Source: Terana coerulea | Lineage: Eukaryota > Basidiomycota > Agaricomycetes > Polyporales > Phanerochaetaceae | Reading direction: 5' to 3' | Length of the DNA stretch: 44,939 nucleotides | Assembly: GCA_024811115.1 (NCBI GenBank) | Contig: JAKOGH010000380.1 | Coordinates: forward strand, 1 to 44,939 | Shown: positions 10,672 through 22,807 of the stretch, piece after piece | How the letters are laid out: the number at the start of each line of letters is the position of its first letter | Position numbering within the stretch: position 1 is the first letter of the stretch | Program-made: the position numbers and the translations under genes | Notes under the pieces: generated by a model | The model's input: the letters and a program-made list of their open reading frames with translations, nothing else | Told to the model about the DNA's origin: nothing | The model's database searches: none

Positions 10672-13600
10672 TCAGCAAGTCAGCATTGCGCGCCCACCAT
10701 CATCTACAAGCACGAGCCGTGCGCCGCGAAACATCCGCAAACTTGCCACGTCGTCGCGCTTGCTGCCTTTCTCCTTCTCCATCCCACTGTGCACACCTGC
10801 CTGCTCGGCCTCGGCCCGCTTCCGCCTCCGCCGCGCCTCGAGTACGTCCGGCGGGAGCGGCACAGCGTAGCGCCACAGGTGTATCAGCTTGCGGACCTCC
10901 ATCGCGTACCGCGCGTCGACGTACACCTTTACGAAGTCCACGCCGGCCAGCTGCGCGTTCTCCCTGCTCCTCTCGCTCTCCACGCTGCCCGCGACGGCCT
11001 CGCGCCCATCGGGGAGGTACGGCGAGAACAGCAGTGCGACCAGCCCGACACGCTTCGCCTCGCGCACCTGCGAGAGCCAGTTCCACAGCTCGCGCAGCGC
11101 GGGCACGCTCCACGTGATGGTGCCCCGAGCGTCCTGGAACGGTGTGTCCGACACGGGGCCCGTCGGCAGCAGCGCCTGCATCTCCGCCTCGCGCGCCCGC
11201 TCACGCCGCTCGCGTGGCGAGAGAAAGCCAGGGATCTCCAGCGAGCCGAGCCCGGGAATGTCGTCAAAGTCACTCGTCCTTGACATGGGCTGCGCGCCCC
11301 CGTAGAGTGCATTGGACGAAGCAAAATCCCCGGTTGTGTCTTCCAGTGGTACGGAGCTGGACGGAGACGGAGCGAGGACGCTTGCGCTCGTCACGCCATC
11401 CCAGCCGGGGTGCCACGCACAGGGATGATCCACGCTGCGCGCGAATGCGGCGACGCCAGAAACACGCGCGCGGACGACATAGTATACGGGGGAACGGGCA
11501 CAGGTATAGGCTGCGCAGTGTGCATGCGCTTCGCGAGTGGGCGACCAGACGTAGTACCGGATGGATCTTGCGCTTGGGATGACTGCGACAGTTCGGGAAA
11601 GTATAAGAATGGGTCAGGTGTTGCAAAGGGGTCGTGTACACCATCGATGCCCTCTTGACTGCCGCCCATTTTCTCCTGGGAAACAGGCGATCGTGGACGA
11701 GGTGTTCTTACTCCTTCCTCGCTTGCAGCGTCGGCATTCTTGCCAGCACGCATACGCTTTTCCGCGTCAGCAGGTGCAGGATGCGGTGCAGAAAGCTGCG
11801 AGCCGTATATGGAATCCCAGCTTTGCTCCTGTCTGTCTTCCTTATCACCTGGGCCGTCCCTCTCTTCTCCATTGTGAGGACCAGCTTGAGGGCCCCGAGT
11901 AACGACGCCGTCGGAGTTCTGCGAGCTCGCGGAAGGTGTAATAGGAACTGCTCGAGTCGGCATCGCCCTGTAATGCGGCTACCCCGTTGTTTTAGTACTT
12001 GGAACATCAGGGACAACAAAGAAAACCCACCTGTGATACAATGTCGTACAGTGACTGGCCCAACTCGAGCCTGGGCCGCCTCCGCGCCACCTTGCCATGC
12101 CGGACGTCTTGACCCAAACTCGCTGCTCGTTCTGACAGCGGTATAGAAATCCCCTCCCTCGACGCGCCGTCTATGACCATGTCCGTTTCGCCCTTTCGCC
12201 TCGCATCTTCCTCCTGGGAGCCCGGTCGCTCCTCCAAGCCCTCAAAATCGCGCATCACATCCCTGCTTGCTTGCGTCTCCTGACTCTCGCGCACCACACC
12301 GTCCATGTACGCCGCCGCATATGGATCGTCTGCCCCTAAGCGGCCTAATCCATACATGCCATACTCGAATTCGTGCTCGTACTCACCATCATTGCCGCCG
12401 CCAGCGTAGGCTGCGGCATACGGATGCTGGAACGCATCGTCGTGCGTGTGCATAGAGACGTTTCGAGGGTGCGCCGGATACGCGCGACGCAGCACGGCGT
12501 CGTACTCCGCACCCCAGGTCGCGCGAGCGTGTGCACGGGCTTTCACATCCTCGACGCGCATGTACGCTGTCTCGCCGGGCGAGGGTGGCCGCACGTAGTG
12601 CGGGTCCTGCGACGGGTCGAGCCTCGCCCAGTGCGCATCCTGCGTCACTCCGACGTGCGCTGCTTCTTCGATGTGTGCGTGTGCTTGCCCGTGGGCCGGT
12701 GCGTCATGTTCGGCACGCATAGCGGCGAAGGTGGCCTGCGCCCGCCTCCGCGTATCCGGCGAGGCGTGCGGACCCAGCCCAAGCTGCGTCCAGTGCACGC
12801 TCTCCTGACTACTGACACTCAGCAGCGCTGTCTCCGAGGGCTGCGAGAACTCGCCCTGCCCGCTCCCTTGTGAGCCACCTTGCGAGCCGCCGTGCGCAGG
12901 GTGCGATGGCTGAACCGGAACGGAGGCCGGCGGCGGCGTTGAGCTCTCGAAGAGGGAGAGCGGAGGGGAGATGTCCATGGGCATCGCATCGTTTTCACCA
13001 TACCGCGTGCTTCGGTCTCCTGCGAGGTGGATAGGCGAGCCCAGGCCACCTAGTCCACCAAGAGCGTATTGCCCAAATGAGGGCGCAGACTGCTGTATAT
13101 TTCGGGAATTTGTCAGGTCCAGCTCAATTGCGTGCTCTTCATTTGCGTCTTCATCCATGCGGTCGCCCTCGTCGAGGGTAAATGCAACGTTGCTTGCTGC
13201 GAGCCCACCATCTTCCTCGGAGGATGTGGAGGTGGTGGAGACAGATACCTGAGACGCGGTGCCGTGGGCATAGGATGCATATAGGAAGGTGTATTGCTGG
13301 CTTTCATGCTTAATCTGGGATTGGGATGGTGGTCGCTCGACGGCTCCTGTGTCGACGTCTGCATCATGATCAAGCGAAAACGCCGGGCCGTCGCCAGCGT
13401 ACGACACATCCACCTCGCCTCCATGGTTCCCCCTCGGAACGCTGGCATCCTCATCGCCTCGCATGCTCGCATCACCCACATCTTCACCATCTACCTGCAT
13501 AGAAAAAGACATGCCAGTCCGGGACCACGATAACGACTCTCGCGGTTGCGCGGGCTGGAAGACAAACGAGTCCTCCCCGGGTGGAATGGTGGTACCGGTC

Positions 13601-14858
13601 TCTTGCAACCTCCGCAACCCTTCTCCTGGACTCGGTTCTTGACTTTGCGTGAGGCTTGGTTGGCGGGCCGGCTGCCCGCAGGGAATACTGAGCAGATGGC
13701 TGACGTTGCGCGAGGAACCGAAGCCCGGTGGGGTGGAGCTGCCGGAACTCTGAGAGTCCGCTGCGCCCTGCTCGGACTGTTGTGGCTGTCCTTGCGGTCC
13801 TGCGGTAGGTGGCTCGTCTAAGGATACTGGTAGGGTTCCAGGAGCGCTCTCCTGCGAATGCGCCTGCTGGGCGAAGGAAGGGGTGGCATGTCGGATGGAG
13901 GTGAGACCAGGTGGGGTCTCATTAGATTGCTGCGAGTGACTCGAATGCGACGCGATATGCGGGCCGTACAGACTGTCCTGTGAAGAGCTCGTCTTCTGTG
14001 AGCGTACGACGAAGGATGCAGTTTGAATCTGCCTTGAACGCGAGGGCTGTGATGAAGTTGTCTGTCCGGGAGAATGGGAGTGGGATGCATAGAGGCTGTC
14101 CTGGGAGGATGGAGTCTGCTGGGCTTGAGAATCTAGCGGAAAAACGAAGGGCTTATTTTTAATAGACGATACAGCATGAGCATGTATTGTCACGAACCTA
14201 ACGCGTTGCTCCTATTGGCGACGGGCGACCGTACTTCATCCGAGCCGTACAACCTGTCCTGGCTCTGCGTAGGCTCCATTGACAAGCGATGCTGGAGTTG
14301 CGCCTGATTTTGTGGTATGCTGAACGTGCTCAAGGTTCTCTCGTGTCTTATTGATTGTGCGTTCCCTGCTCCTAGTTGTTCTTGGCTGTGTTGAGATGAA
14401 GCAGACTGGGGATATCCGCTGAGCTGGTTTTTCTGGCTCACAAGTAGGCTCGTTGAGTCCTGCCTCGAGAAGCCCGGAGGAGAGGGGGAGAGAAGAGCAG
14501 AAAACGAGACGCTGTTGTGTCGAGACGCATTGTACTGCCTTGCACGAGGGTGTTCGGAGTGGCTCGGACGCTTAGATACAGGAGTAAAGCGCTCTCTCGG
14601 AGGTGGAGAGCCCAGAAAACTCGGCTCATCGCCTTTGTACTCGGATCGCTTGTCGAGAAAGTTCAAAGCGGTGTGGACAAAGTCATCCAAACCGTCGAGG
14701 CTGTCGTCTGCGGAGGGCGGCGGTGAGGGCGGGAGCGGGAGGGTGACATCCCGCCATGCGTCAACGCTGTAGGCCTGTTCGAGGAGGATGTATGCGTCGG
14801 TGGTTAGCTTGTCGGGGTGAATGTGGTCGGGGTCGTTTGTGAGGTGGTGGACGTTCAT
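10672..14858 (-). CDS. Large disordered SQ-rich protein, 4 exons, unknown function
   Basis: I assemble a 1,338-aa protein from exons 14858-14198, 14132-12031, 11978-11488 and 11434-10672. The introns are 65, 52 and 53 nt, and all junctions keep phase. The 12030-11979 intron has a TACTAAAAC branch site. The start ATG (14858) opens MNVHHLTNDPDHIHPDK; the GTG two codons upstream is not a eukaryotic start. An ordered-looking N-terminal 60 residues lead into a very long S/Q/P-rich region with recurring SQDSLYGS-type motifs (SQDSLYAS, SQDSLYGP, SQDRLYGS, WDSIYGSQ) and many SQ dipeptides. The C-terminal 190 residues look folded: TWSVPALRELWNWLSQVREAKRV.., FVKVYVDARYAMEVRKLIHLW, then a basic tail. 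Dense SQ sites are typical of ATM/ATR targets, but that is only suggestive. No known domain is assigned. Confidence 0.75.
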
Positions 14859-16296
14859 CGACACAGACGGCGGCGCCGGGTGGCTGGGGTAACATTTCCA
14901 CGTGAATGTGACAGCCGCGCTTGTCCGCCGATCTCAGGCGCCCCGACGCCCGAGTCTCTTGTCCGCATACCACCAGACCCCGCTACCATGACCCCTCCAC
15001 TCCTTCAACAAATAACACAAGAATACTATCGATCTATCCATGCACAAAATCTTACAAGCTCTTAGTTCTCGCCTCGGGTGACTGTTCGCGAGGCTCTGTG
15101 GACCGGCCGCAGTACGCTGCAGAACAGTTTGCGTTCATAAATTTGCCTGCATGTCAGCCTCACTAACATATCTTCGCAGCCATTCCGTGCGACGCCAATA
15201 ATACCCGGGGCAACAAATGATGAAAGTCGATAGATAGTTCGCTCAATGATGAATTCACTGGACAATTTCTGTCAGTCTATGTATATTAAAGGGCATTAGA
15301 GAGATGTTAGCCAGCCATCCAGGCGAGGGCTGGTAAGTCACACATCCCCGTTAGTTGCGTTAACTGCATCTCACCGTAATTTCTCTAGAGCTGATAGCAG
15401 ACATTCGTTAGCGAAGACCAGCCGCGAAAGGAGCAGCAAAAATGCGGGACAAATGGGAGCCTCATTGTGCTCTAGGGGTCTCCCGAAATGGCTGGTGTGC
15501 GCAGGCCCAAGTTTTTGTGTAGAAGACGAGGACAGGAAATGATTAAAATGATCCGAAAGGTTCTTGGACCAGCTGGCGCAGACGGGCCTATGCGTGCTGA
15601 CAAGGATACTGGAACTACGAGTGAGGAAGGACCAAAAACATCTTGTTCAAGGCCACGCCCTTTCCAAGCCATTGGTCGAGACAGTATTGGCAGTGGAACC
15701 GACCTGCTTGCAATACCCTATCTTTTCCTATACTTTCCCCGCTGTCGTAATCATCCGAAGTGCGTCTGACGCGCGGCACGTAATTATTGAAGGTCACTCA
15801 TGCGGATGCACAACTACTTTTGATCTACAAGACGTAGATTTTACGGCGCAAGAGAAGCGATGGCAAGGGAGCGCACTGCTCGTAGAGAATGAGCATTTGT
15901 ATGACTCGGAGACTCGAGTCCGCGCACTGGCAGAGGCTACAGCTCCGAGCCAGTGGGCTTGATATCATATCTCGTCTTTGATGCGTTCGATACGTAATCT
16001 GGCAGTTGTTGGATGTATAGCCTGAACATTTGCGGGTGCGAGAATTTAGTGGAACCAAACAATATTGGGCCAGCTGGAGGCTTAAGTTACCGAAAGCCGA
16101 GCCAAGCTGCCGCATCAGTCCATATTGTGGTTTATTTGGCCAAGGACTTTGTGGCGCAACTCCGTGGCGCTCACTCTGTCATTATAATCGGGCCTCTCGA
16201 GCCTCCACTCTAGGCTCGAACCAGCCACCTTGCACGTAACATAACAATATAATACTTTGCAAGGCGGCTGAGAGCACTGAACCGAGAGCGCGCAGA
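14859..16296. other. Intergenic, 1.4 kb, no supported gene
   Basis: This should contain the promoter of the large minus-strand gene at its left end. The ORFs up to about 130 codons on + (15488-15962) overlap in several frames, lack recognisable features and have no supporting introns, so I do not call them. No tRNA or repeat is supported. Confidence 0.35.
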
Positions 16297-16892
16297 CGAG
16301 AATTAAAAATCCCGCAGATTTCTCAAAGAGGAAGGTAGTCGTAGCGCCCACGCGCACTCCGCCGTAATATGCCTGAGCTGTTTATTGAGCAATGAGTTTA
16401 CTTATATTCTACCATGCTTAGGAAGCTATTTGTAATAATTATGTATACTACTCAGAAGTCAATCACGCCGAAATCAGTGCGAAAGCATGCAAACTCGTTA
16501 AACATGACCCCTTTACTACGGCTTATCCGGCAGCTTGATGGTTTGTATAGCCTTAAAGTGGCAGAGGCCGTAGCAATCGAGAATTTTGATGATCTCCGAT
16601 AAAGCATGAGTATTTTCATGTGCAAAAGACCCTGGCAGGGGAAGCTGTACATGTTAAGGGTTTAATTTCCTTCACAAGCACTAGTATACTGGCCAGCTCG
16701 CTCCTGAGCATGGTGACTACCTTCTGTTCTGCTGCAGCCTCTCTCAACTTTATCTCTGCCTTTTTACGCCCAGTTTGTTCCTCCACAGCATCCTGTTGCT
16801 GTTGCAATAACTCACAGAGTGACGTCCGCGAGTTCTGGTGCACACGTGGCGACCTGCCTCTTTGGGAAATCTGCGGGGTTTGAATTCTCGTG
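16297..16892. mobile_element. Inverted-repeat element enclosing a coiled-coil frame
   Basis: The sequence ACGAGAATT..CCCGCAGATTTCTCAAAGAGG (16297-16331) returns inverted at 16853-16892 with few mismatches, and weaker similarity continues for about 40 bp outward on both sides. The enclosed minus strand (about 16616-16820) encodes a charged, helical stretch around QQQQDAVEEQTGRKKAEIKL that ends at a stop. It looks like a captured exon or the tail of a DNA-binding protein. I could not define a target duplication. Confidence 0.5.
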
Positions 16893-16929
16893 TGCGTGCG
16901 CTCGACCGAGTTCTGCCAGTCCCGCTGGT

Positions 16930-16970
16930 CGCTATTAAGAATAACGTACCTCAAGGTACGTTCTTAAGAG
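16930..16970. repeat. Hairpin
   Basis: TTAAGAATAACGTACCT is followed almost directly by AGGTACGTTCTTAAG, giving a stem of about 15 bp with a 2-nt bulge and a tiny loop. It lies just outside the inverted-repeat element and could be its outer palindrome or an independent excision scar. Confidence 0.55.
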
Positions 16971-17846
16971 CTACTTGCGGGCTGGTAACGAGTCTACCTC
17001 CACTCATTCGCCCACCAGATTAATATCTGCAGTCGTCAAAGCATGTCTTTAACCATTATTATTTATAATGTACCGGCTTGGAGGCTGGTCTATGTACATA
17101 GTGCACAGAGTTGAACATGGACACCAAGCAGAGCTTGACGACCAGCGCCGCCGGTGGAGAGTCACAGCCTCCACAGCGAAGGCGCATTCGAGTTAAGGAT
17201 AAGATAGTATGCTAATGACGAAAGGTCAGAGCAACTGTGCAGGAATTAAAATCAGAGCACTAACCGTTACGTACAAGCGGAAATGCTAATTTGGAGTTGG
17301 CGATAGTGCGATGTGGAGTACTGAGACTGTAGTGCGTGGAGCTCGATGCGGCTCGACGCGATATAAATCTGAAGAAAAGGTAAAATCCAGAGAACCCGGG
17401 AGGCCCAAGAACAATACCCCAAAAGCCCGGATCTAGAGACGCGACAGTATAATCGGAGGTTCGGAGTTATGGTTCCGGAGGTGCAGAGAGATCCCCAAAG
17501 AGTTGAAAACTATTCATCGGAGTCATCGCTGGCGATTTAGATGGGTATAAGTCGACCTATTGTAGCGATTTGGAAGGAGGTTATTGAGAGACAGTTCATC
17601 GAAGTCACTGCTGATGCTGGTGGTGGTGATACAAATCGGCCTGCTGCCGCGACCATGATAGGGCGGTAGGTACTCAATCACAGATATGCTGGAGTCGCCA
17701 GGTGGGTAAACTTTTTGTATGCTGAGTCTTGTATATGCGTAGTCTTCCGGCATTGGTCTTGAATATGCTAAAACAATCTTATATGGACTTGGAAGATATG
17801 AGCTCCATACCGAGGTCGTAGCCGAACAGACCGCGAAGCCGAAGCC
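16971..17846. other. Intergenic, nothing recognised
   Basis: This holds the 3' flank of the next minus-strand gene. A 76-codon minus frame at 17523-17753 has no recognisable motif or splice partner, so it is not called. Confidence 0.35.
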
Positions 17847-19519
17847 CTAGGAGGAAGAGTCCTTGTCCACACAAGCCTTCTGACGAGAGTCCCTCGACCG
17901 ATTATAGGACAAATTCCCCTGTCGAAGAGTAGCCCGCTTGAGAACGATGGAGATCGTGCGAAACAACGCATCCGAGGCCATTGGTGAGGATGCTACAGGC
18001 TCTTCGGCATCCTCCTCGACTGATTTCCGTTGCCGCCGACCGATGCGCCCGTATGGGATGGCAGACAGTCTTGCCTGGCGCGTCGTCCTGAGAGCACGGT
18101 CCCCGATATGATGTATGACCCTCTCCGGAAGCGGCGATTTGCGATAGCGAGCCTTGGTCGTGCCCCTCATCGGCGCTGGCGGTGGAGTACGCAGGACGTC
18201 CTGAGCGAACTTCGTTGGCGTCCGGGGAGGAGTTCGTGGAGGAATCCAGGGTAAGATCTGCGAAGCTGTCACAGGCGTGTTGGCCATTACATTTTCTTCC
18301 TCACCTTCGGCGCTGTTGTCGTTGTCGTCCTCATCATCCGAGTCTGGCCCAATTGCTTTAAGCAGCTGTTGTCTTTCGGCCTCAGTCATCGACGGCTCGA
18401 CAGCGAGGCTCGGAGACGAGACTACGGACTCCATGGCGGCGCCGTCTAGAGAGTCGTCGTCGTCAAACAAGGACAGTCCACCTGCGATCATGAGAACAGG
18501 ACCAGGAGCGGCTAGGTCAAAGGCAGGCAGAAGTAGGGAAGCGGCAGAAAGCAAAGGATTGTAACAATCGCCAGATATAGTAAGGCCAGTTTCGTCGCCG
18601 GAATCCAGGTCTGGCAACTCGGGAAGAAGCTCGGTAGCGGTCACAGACTGGGTCTCAGGCCCAGTGTCGAAGTCAGACACATTAACAGCTTCAAACAGTG
18701 GAGCAGAAACAGGCACAAGGACAGGCGCCAAGTTGGCGGAAGAAAGACGGAAGGCAGGCGCAAGTTCAGTGGTGGGGGCAAAGTCAGTTGCAGCCTTTAT
18801 AACCAGTCGCTCGAACTCGACTCTGAGTGCGTCGGCCTCAGGTGTTGGGTCCACGTTCACGTCGTAGTCGGCATCATTCTCGAAAAGTCAACGTCCATGT
18901 CTTCCTCAATGCCTGTATTCGTCTTGAGTACGGGAGGGAAAGTAGGAAATCCGATGTTGACAAGAGTACGGTCGTCGTCTTCATCCACAGTAGCCGAAGC
19001 GGCGTCGTCTGCTTCAATTGCCATAAGCTGGTTATCGATCTGCTTATATACTGTCAGGTCTAGTTACCCGTACTACATCACTGATGGCATACCTCGTCTG
19101 CGTTAGGATTGATGTGCTAAGTCAAGGTATGGTCGTCAGCCGCAGGCATCAAAACGAAAAACACAACGCACCCAAATATTTGCCGCCCGAGTAAACACGT
19201 TGAGCACTTTGCGCTTTGTGTCGTTCTCTTTGTCTCTGTTGCTATCGTACTCGATGTCGTCGGGGACCTCCATAGACAACACGCCTGGTCGAGCACGCGT
19301 CGAAAGACCTCTCGCCTTCTCCGTCAGCTGCTTGAACACGTCCTCCTTCGGAGAATCGAGAGGCTTTTGCTTCTCCCTCTTGTACTGAGCCTTCTTCGCA
19401 GGGGTCATAGCGTGAACGATGCTGTCGAAGCCTCGACGCCTGAGAGCGGAAACCGGGTAGACGGGTCTGCCATCAAGAGGACCGAAGATGAAAGAGTGGG
19501 CTTGATGACAAGCATCCAT
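17847..19519 (-). CDS. Acidic hypothetical protein, at least 3 exons
   Basis: Exon 1 (19519-19172) starts MDACHQAHSFIFGPLDG, contains MTPAKKAQYKREK and ends NVFTRAANIW. The 55-nt intron (19171-19117) leads to a 24-nt exon (19116-19093, HINPNADE). A 53-nt intron (19092-19040, GTATGC..GCAG) then leads to exon 3 from 19039. All three join in phase 0. Exon 3 is acidic (IEADDAASATVDEDDDR). Its frame breaks near 18883-18886: adding one T to the TTTT run restores a single frame to the stop at 17847, about 521 aa in total. Alternatively, a 53-nt intron with a poor GTACTC donor and GAG acceptor removes the break. The rest is P/T/A-rich with acidic SDDEDDNDNS, proline-threonine repeats (PPRTPPRTPT) and basic patches. 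No domain recognised; probably nuclear. Confidence 0.6.
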
Positions 19520-20031
19520 CGTTGTGGGGAAGAAACGTAACCGAAAACGCGAGACGAGATGTGAGAGGGAGAGAGCGGAGAGGAGAGTGGATGGTTCAGT
19601 TTCACGGCGAACATCGAGGCTTTATCCGGACGGCGGAGTTTGAACCACTTCGACGCGTCGCGTCCTGTCGCGTCAGCCGCGTTGACCGGCGTTAACCCAC
19701 CCACGTGTTGGCGATTTGGCGTCGAAGTTTGCGGGCGACCTTCAAGCTTCAAGCTTCATGGCTAACATGGAAAGGAACATATGAATGACATGGAAATATG
19801 TGCTGACTTGGCCTAAAGATGAGGTATGATTTGCTCGTGCGGTCTTTTTGCGGGAATCTGCTGAATAGCTTGGCATGTCGATGCGGAGGTCTCTTAACTA
19901 GCAAGCGATGCTCATACTCGCCATTCGACTCTCAGGAGCAAGGAGCTTTATTGGTACGATGCATGGAATGGATGAAAAGGTCGAAGGCAACGAACTTGAC
20001 CGCGAGCTGAAACATAGTTTGGTGACAAATG
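19520..20031. other. Intergenic, nothing recognised
   Basis: Spacer between two minus-strand genes. It must hold the promoter of the acidic protein gene, next to 19520. A 115-codon minus frame (19405-19752) only overlaps the 5' end of that gene in another frame. Confidence 0.35.
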
Positions 20032-21194
20032 TCATCTGCGAGCATCTTCGTCGGCCTCAGCCTGCTTCATCAGCACGAGCGATATCTATTGGCATGTCTT
20101 TCGTCAATATTTCCTCATCAAAAGGTAAGAGGCCAGCTCACCGTGGCTGCTTCAATCACCTGCGCTTTTAACCCTGCACGCAGTCCGCCGTCTATAATTT
20201 CCTGACAGATAGTCTTCCACAATTTCCACCTATCCGGATGGTACTTGGCTTTGTATGCCATGCCACCGTTTCTCGGTGTTCCCGGTCGTATTCTGTTTCT
20301 GGTCCGGACTACTACTCCCAGTGTGTCCCTCGAGCATCGCAGTCCGATGCATTTTCGCTGCGGCCACTTGAAGGATTTCTTTGACGGCCTCAACAGCCAA
20401 TGGCCGGGGCACAATGCCTTGTTCCTCGTCCGTCTCCGAGCCAGTCTGCGTCAGATCAAGATCCTCGAGGCCCTCGCGCATGATCCAAATACCGTAAGTC
20501 TTGAAGTCTGAGACGTCTTCCACCCAGAGGCGCATAAGAAAGCGGCAGCGGTTCAGCCAGCTTGTGCGTGCGCGGACATACGCGGATGCGGCCGGGTCTT
20601 CGAGGTTCGCAGACTCTCCCGAGAGAATAGCGTAGCCCTGGGAAGAGCGTGTTCGAAAGGGGGCACATCTCGGAGTTGGTCGTCGAGACCTACCCACGCG
20701 AGATCTAAGTTCAGTAGCCAAATGGTCTAGTGGGACGACAGGCTTACCGTTGAAATGCTCTCGTGCGGCCGGGCCAAACAGCATCAATCGCTCCCAGTCC
20801 ATGTCCTCACCCCATATCCTCCAGCCCTCGCACCCTGTTTTCCCTCGCTTCTTAATTTCCTTCATAAGTTCTATTAGACGATCATGGCAATCGCGCTTGA
20901 AGAAAATGATATCGAATATGCTGTTCCAGTATCCCCACAAAAAGTCCTCAAGACCTGGTGTGTCATCGTCTCCGTGTCCAAGTCCTGGCTCGGTTGCCGT
21001 AACATTTGCTTGCACATATACATGCTCGCTGCATGCTTCCACAGCCACGCCAGCGGCTTCCGAAGCTGATATCGTCGGGTCTTGTACAGCGTCGAGAGCC
21101 TTCTTGAGGGCAGGCGTGCAATTGACTGTATAATTGATCATATCTCTTCGCTCGGACGAACAGAACACTCACTGAATTCACTATATTCTATCAT
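20032..21194 (-). CDS. DUF3632-family protein, 4 exons, one frame break
   Basis: Exons 21194-21173, 21125-20698, 20637-20142 and 20085-20032 are separated by introns of 47 nt (GTGAGT..ACAG), 60 nt (GTGGGT..CCCAG) and 56 nt (GTGAGC..ATAG). The protein is about 332 aa and starts MIEYSEFINCTPALKKALDAVQDP. Diagnostic features are CEGWRIWGEDMDWERLMLFG, AAREHFN, WLNRCRFLMRLWVEDVSDFKTYGIWIM and near the end DRWKLWKTICQEIID. This matches the fungal DUF3632 layout as I remember it (W-x-WG...W..L..FG..RE.WN, then a second helical half). Function is unknown. Exon 3 is one base too long: removing one base from the AAA run at 20269-20271 restores frame exactly, so this is either a sequencing indel or a recent pseudogene. 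The 60-nt intron is itself an open frame. Confidence 0.65.
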
Positions 21195-21554
21195 GGTCGG
21201 GCGTGAGTGCACAGAGGAGCACTGCGTAAGTGACGGATTGGCCAAGATGATTGTACGGAGCAAATGAGTCGACGCCCCATGGCGGCGTAGACGTCGAGTG
21301 GACGTGCTCAAGACGCGCTTGGAACCCGACACGTTTGTGGCGTCCGCCTCTTCCGACTCAGCGCTGGGCGAATATTAATGGGTTTGCCACAGCTTAGAAT
21401 AAGTGATACAGCATTCTACACGACGAAATAGAGAGACGCATGCGGGGTATACGTAACGTTACAAGCAAAGATGATCAGTGAGCAGTCCCACAGCAGTCCA
21501 ATGGCTAACACATTGTCCATAACAAAAAATTGTCTTCATGCAACGATGTCATAT

Positions 21555-22807
21555 CTAGGCGAGGCCGCTGAGCACAACAGCCGCAGTGCCGGATAGCAGT
21601 GCAATAGCCCATCTTGAGATCGTGTCAACGGAAAGGGGAATGGCCCCGCTGACAACCTGACCAGTAAGGTTCGACGCAGACGAGCTACCCCAGAGCTGGA
21701 TGTTCCGGAAGTAGGTATGAGTGGTAACTGGCGTTGCCCACGACGAATCGTCTCCGCCGAAAAAGTCCTGGATGGTTGTGGTCAGCCACCGTTTCTCACA
21801 CATTTCCCAGCGCCAGTACTTACGAGAAGTAAAGGCCGCCGATGTTGATGTCGTTGCTTGTGCGGATTTGCACGGCCTGTTCGTCAATTGCTTTCACATT
21901 GTTGTAGCTGCGGATATTGAGCAAGCTGATAGCAAGTACGGAGTACATAGAACTCACTAGAGAGATATTTGACCGTTTGCTGTATTCAGAGGAGTATTCA
22001 ACCGTACAAGCATGGTGACCAAGTTCCATCTGAGAGCAATGAGCGATAGGTTAACTCAATGCAGCTAAGACAAGTAGACTCACTGTCCCGCCGCAAAGCT
22101 GAAGGACCCTCGGTCTATGCTCGTGCCGAAACCGTCAGAGTTGCACTGGAAGTCTCCATTTGAGCACAGCAAGCTGTTCTCAGGCAGATACGCGTATACT
22201 GTGAAGAGGGTCAGCCTCTCGAGGTTTTGCGCAAGGAAGCCAAACGTGCCTTCACCCGCCCCATCCTTGCGCCACATCAGGCGAGAACTGAAGCAATTTG
22301 CGCCCGTGGATGCGTTGCCACCCGAGCAGCCGTTGGGGTCTGGTCCGCCTCTCAGACCAGGGAGTTTGCCACCTTTGACCCAGTCGTACCCGCTGTCGAA
22401 GGCGACCTCGTACGTCAAGACCATAGAGTTGAATGGGGAGCCGTCCGTGGTGTTCCAAAGCGAAAACAGCTGGGCGCCGCCTGTATCATGCGAGAAGCTT
22501 CCTGAGGGATACGTGACTTGCAGGACTGGGCCGGAGGATGCGCTCGTTCCAGGTACGGGGTTGCTCGGAAGGGATCTGGGACGAACTCGAGGTCGTTCGC
22601 GCCGTTCTGGATGCGCCCCTTGCTGAGCGACCAGCCGGAGGTGATGAAGTCTTGCGAGTCGCTGTTCGAAAGTGTCGCGGTCGGAAAGGGCATGCTCGTG
22701 CTCGTGGTAAGGGAGAATTGCGACGCGAGCTGGGTTGCGGAGGTAAGCTGCGCGGCGGTCAGGCTCGACTGAGCCAAGAGCAAGGAGAGCATGAGGAAGG
22801 AGGACAT
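21555..22807 (-). pseudogene. PL14-type polysaccharide lyase, unit 1 copy, two frameshifts
   Basis: Nearly identical to the intact copy at 33350-34604, with the same ATG, signal peptide and four-exon layout. One base is missing in the coding run after VPDPF (AAA reduced to AA at about 22570), which shifts the frame into VPDPFRATPYL. A second base is missing at the start of the last exon (about 21766-21770), so the family sequence FFGGDDSSWATPV is out of frame with the splice. Upstream splice sites are kept. It is either a young pseudogene or two assembly errors; the second copy gives a direct control. Confidence 0.75.

Noticed and set aside
14190..14197. Two separate genes at 12007-14193 and 14190-14864
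   Set aside because: A 65-nt intron (14133-14197) joins them in exact phase and continues the same S/Q-rich composition.
15488..15962. Overlapping 93- and 132-codon frames on +
   Set aside because: They overlap in different frames with no domain, no splice partner and no start context to prefer either.
16195..16235. Possible minus-strand tRNA B-box (GGTTCGAGCCT)
   Set aside because: The T-stem does not pair and no acceptor stem is visible.
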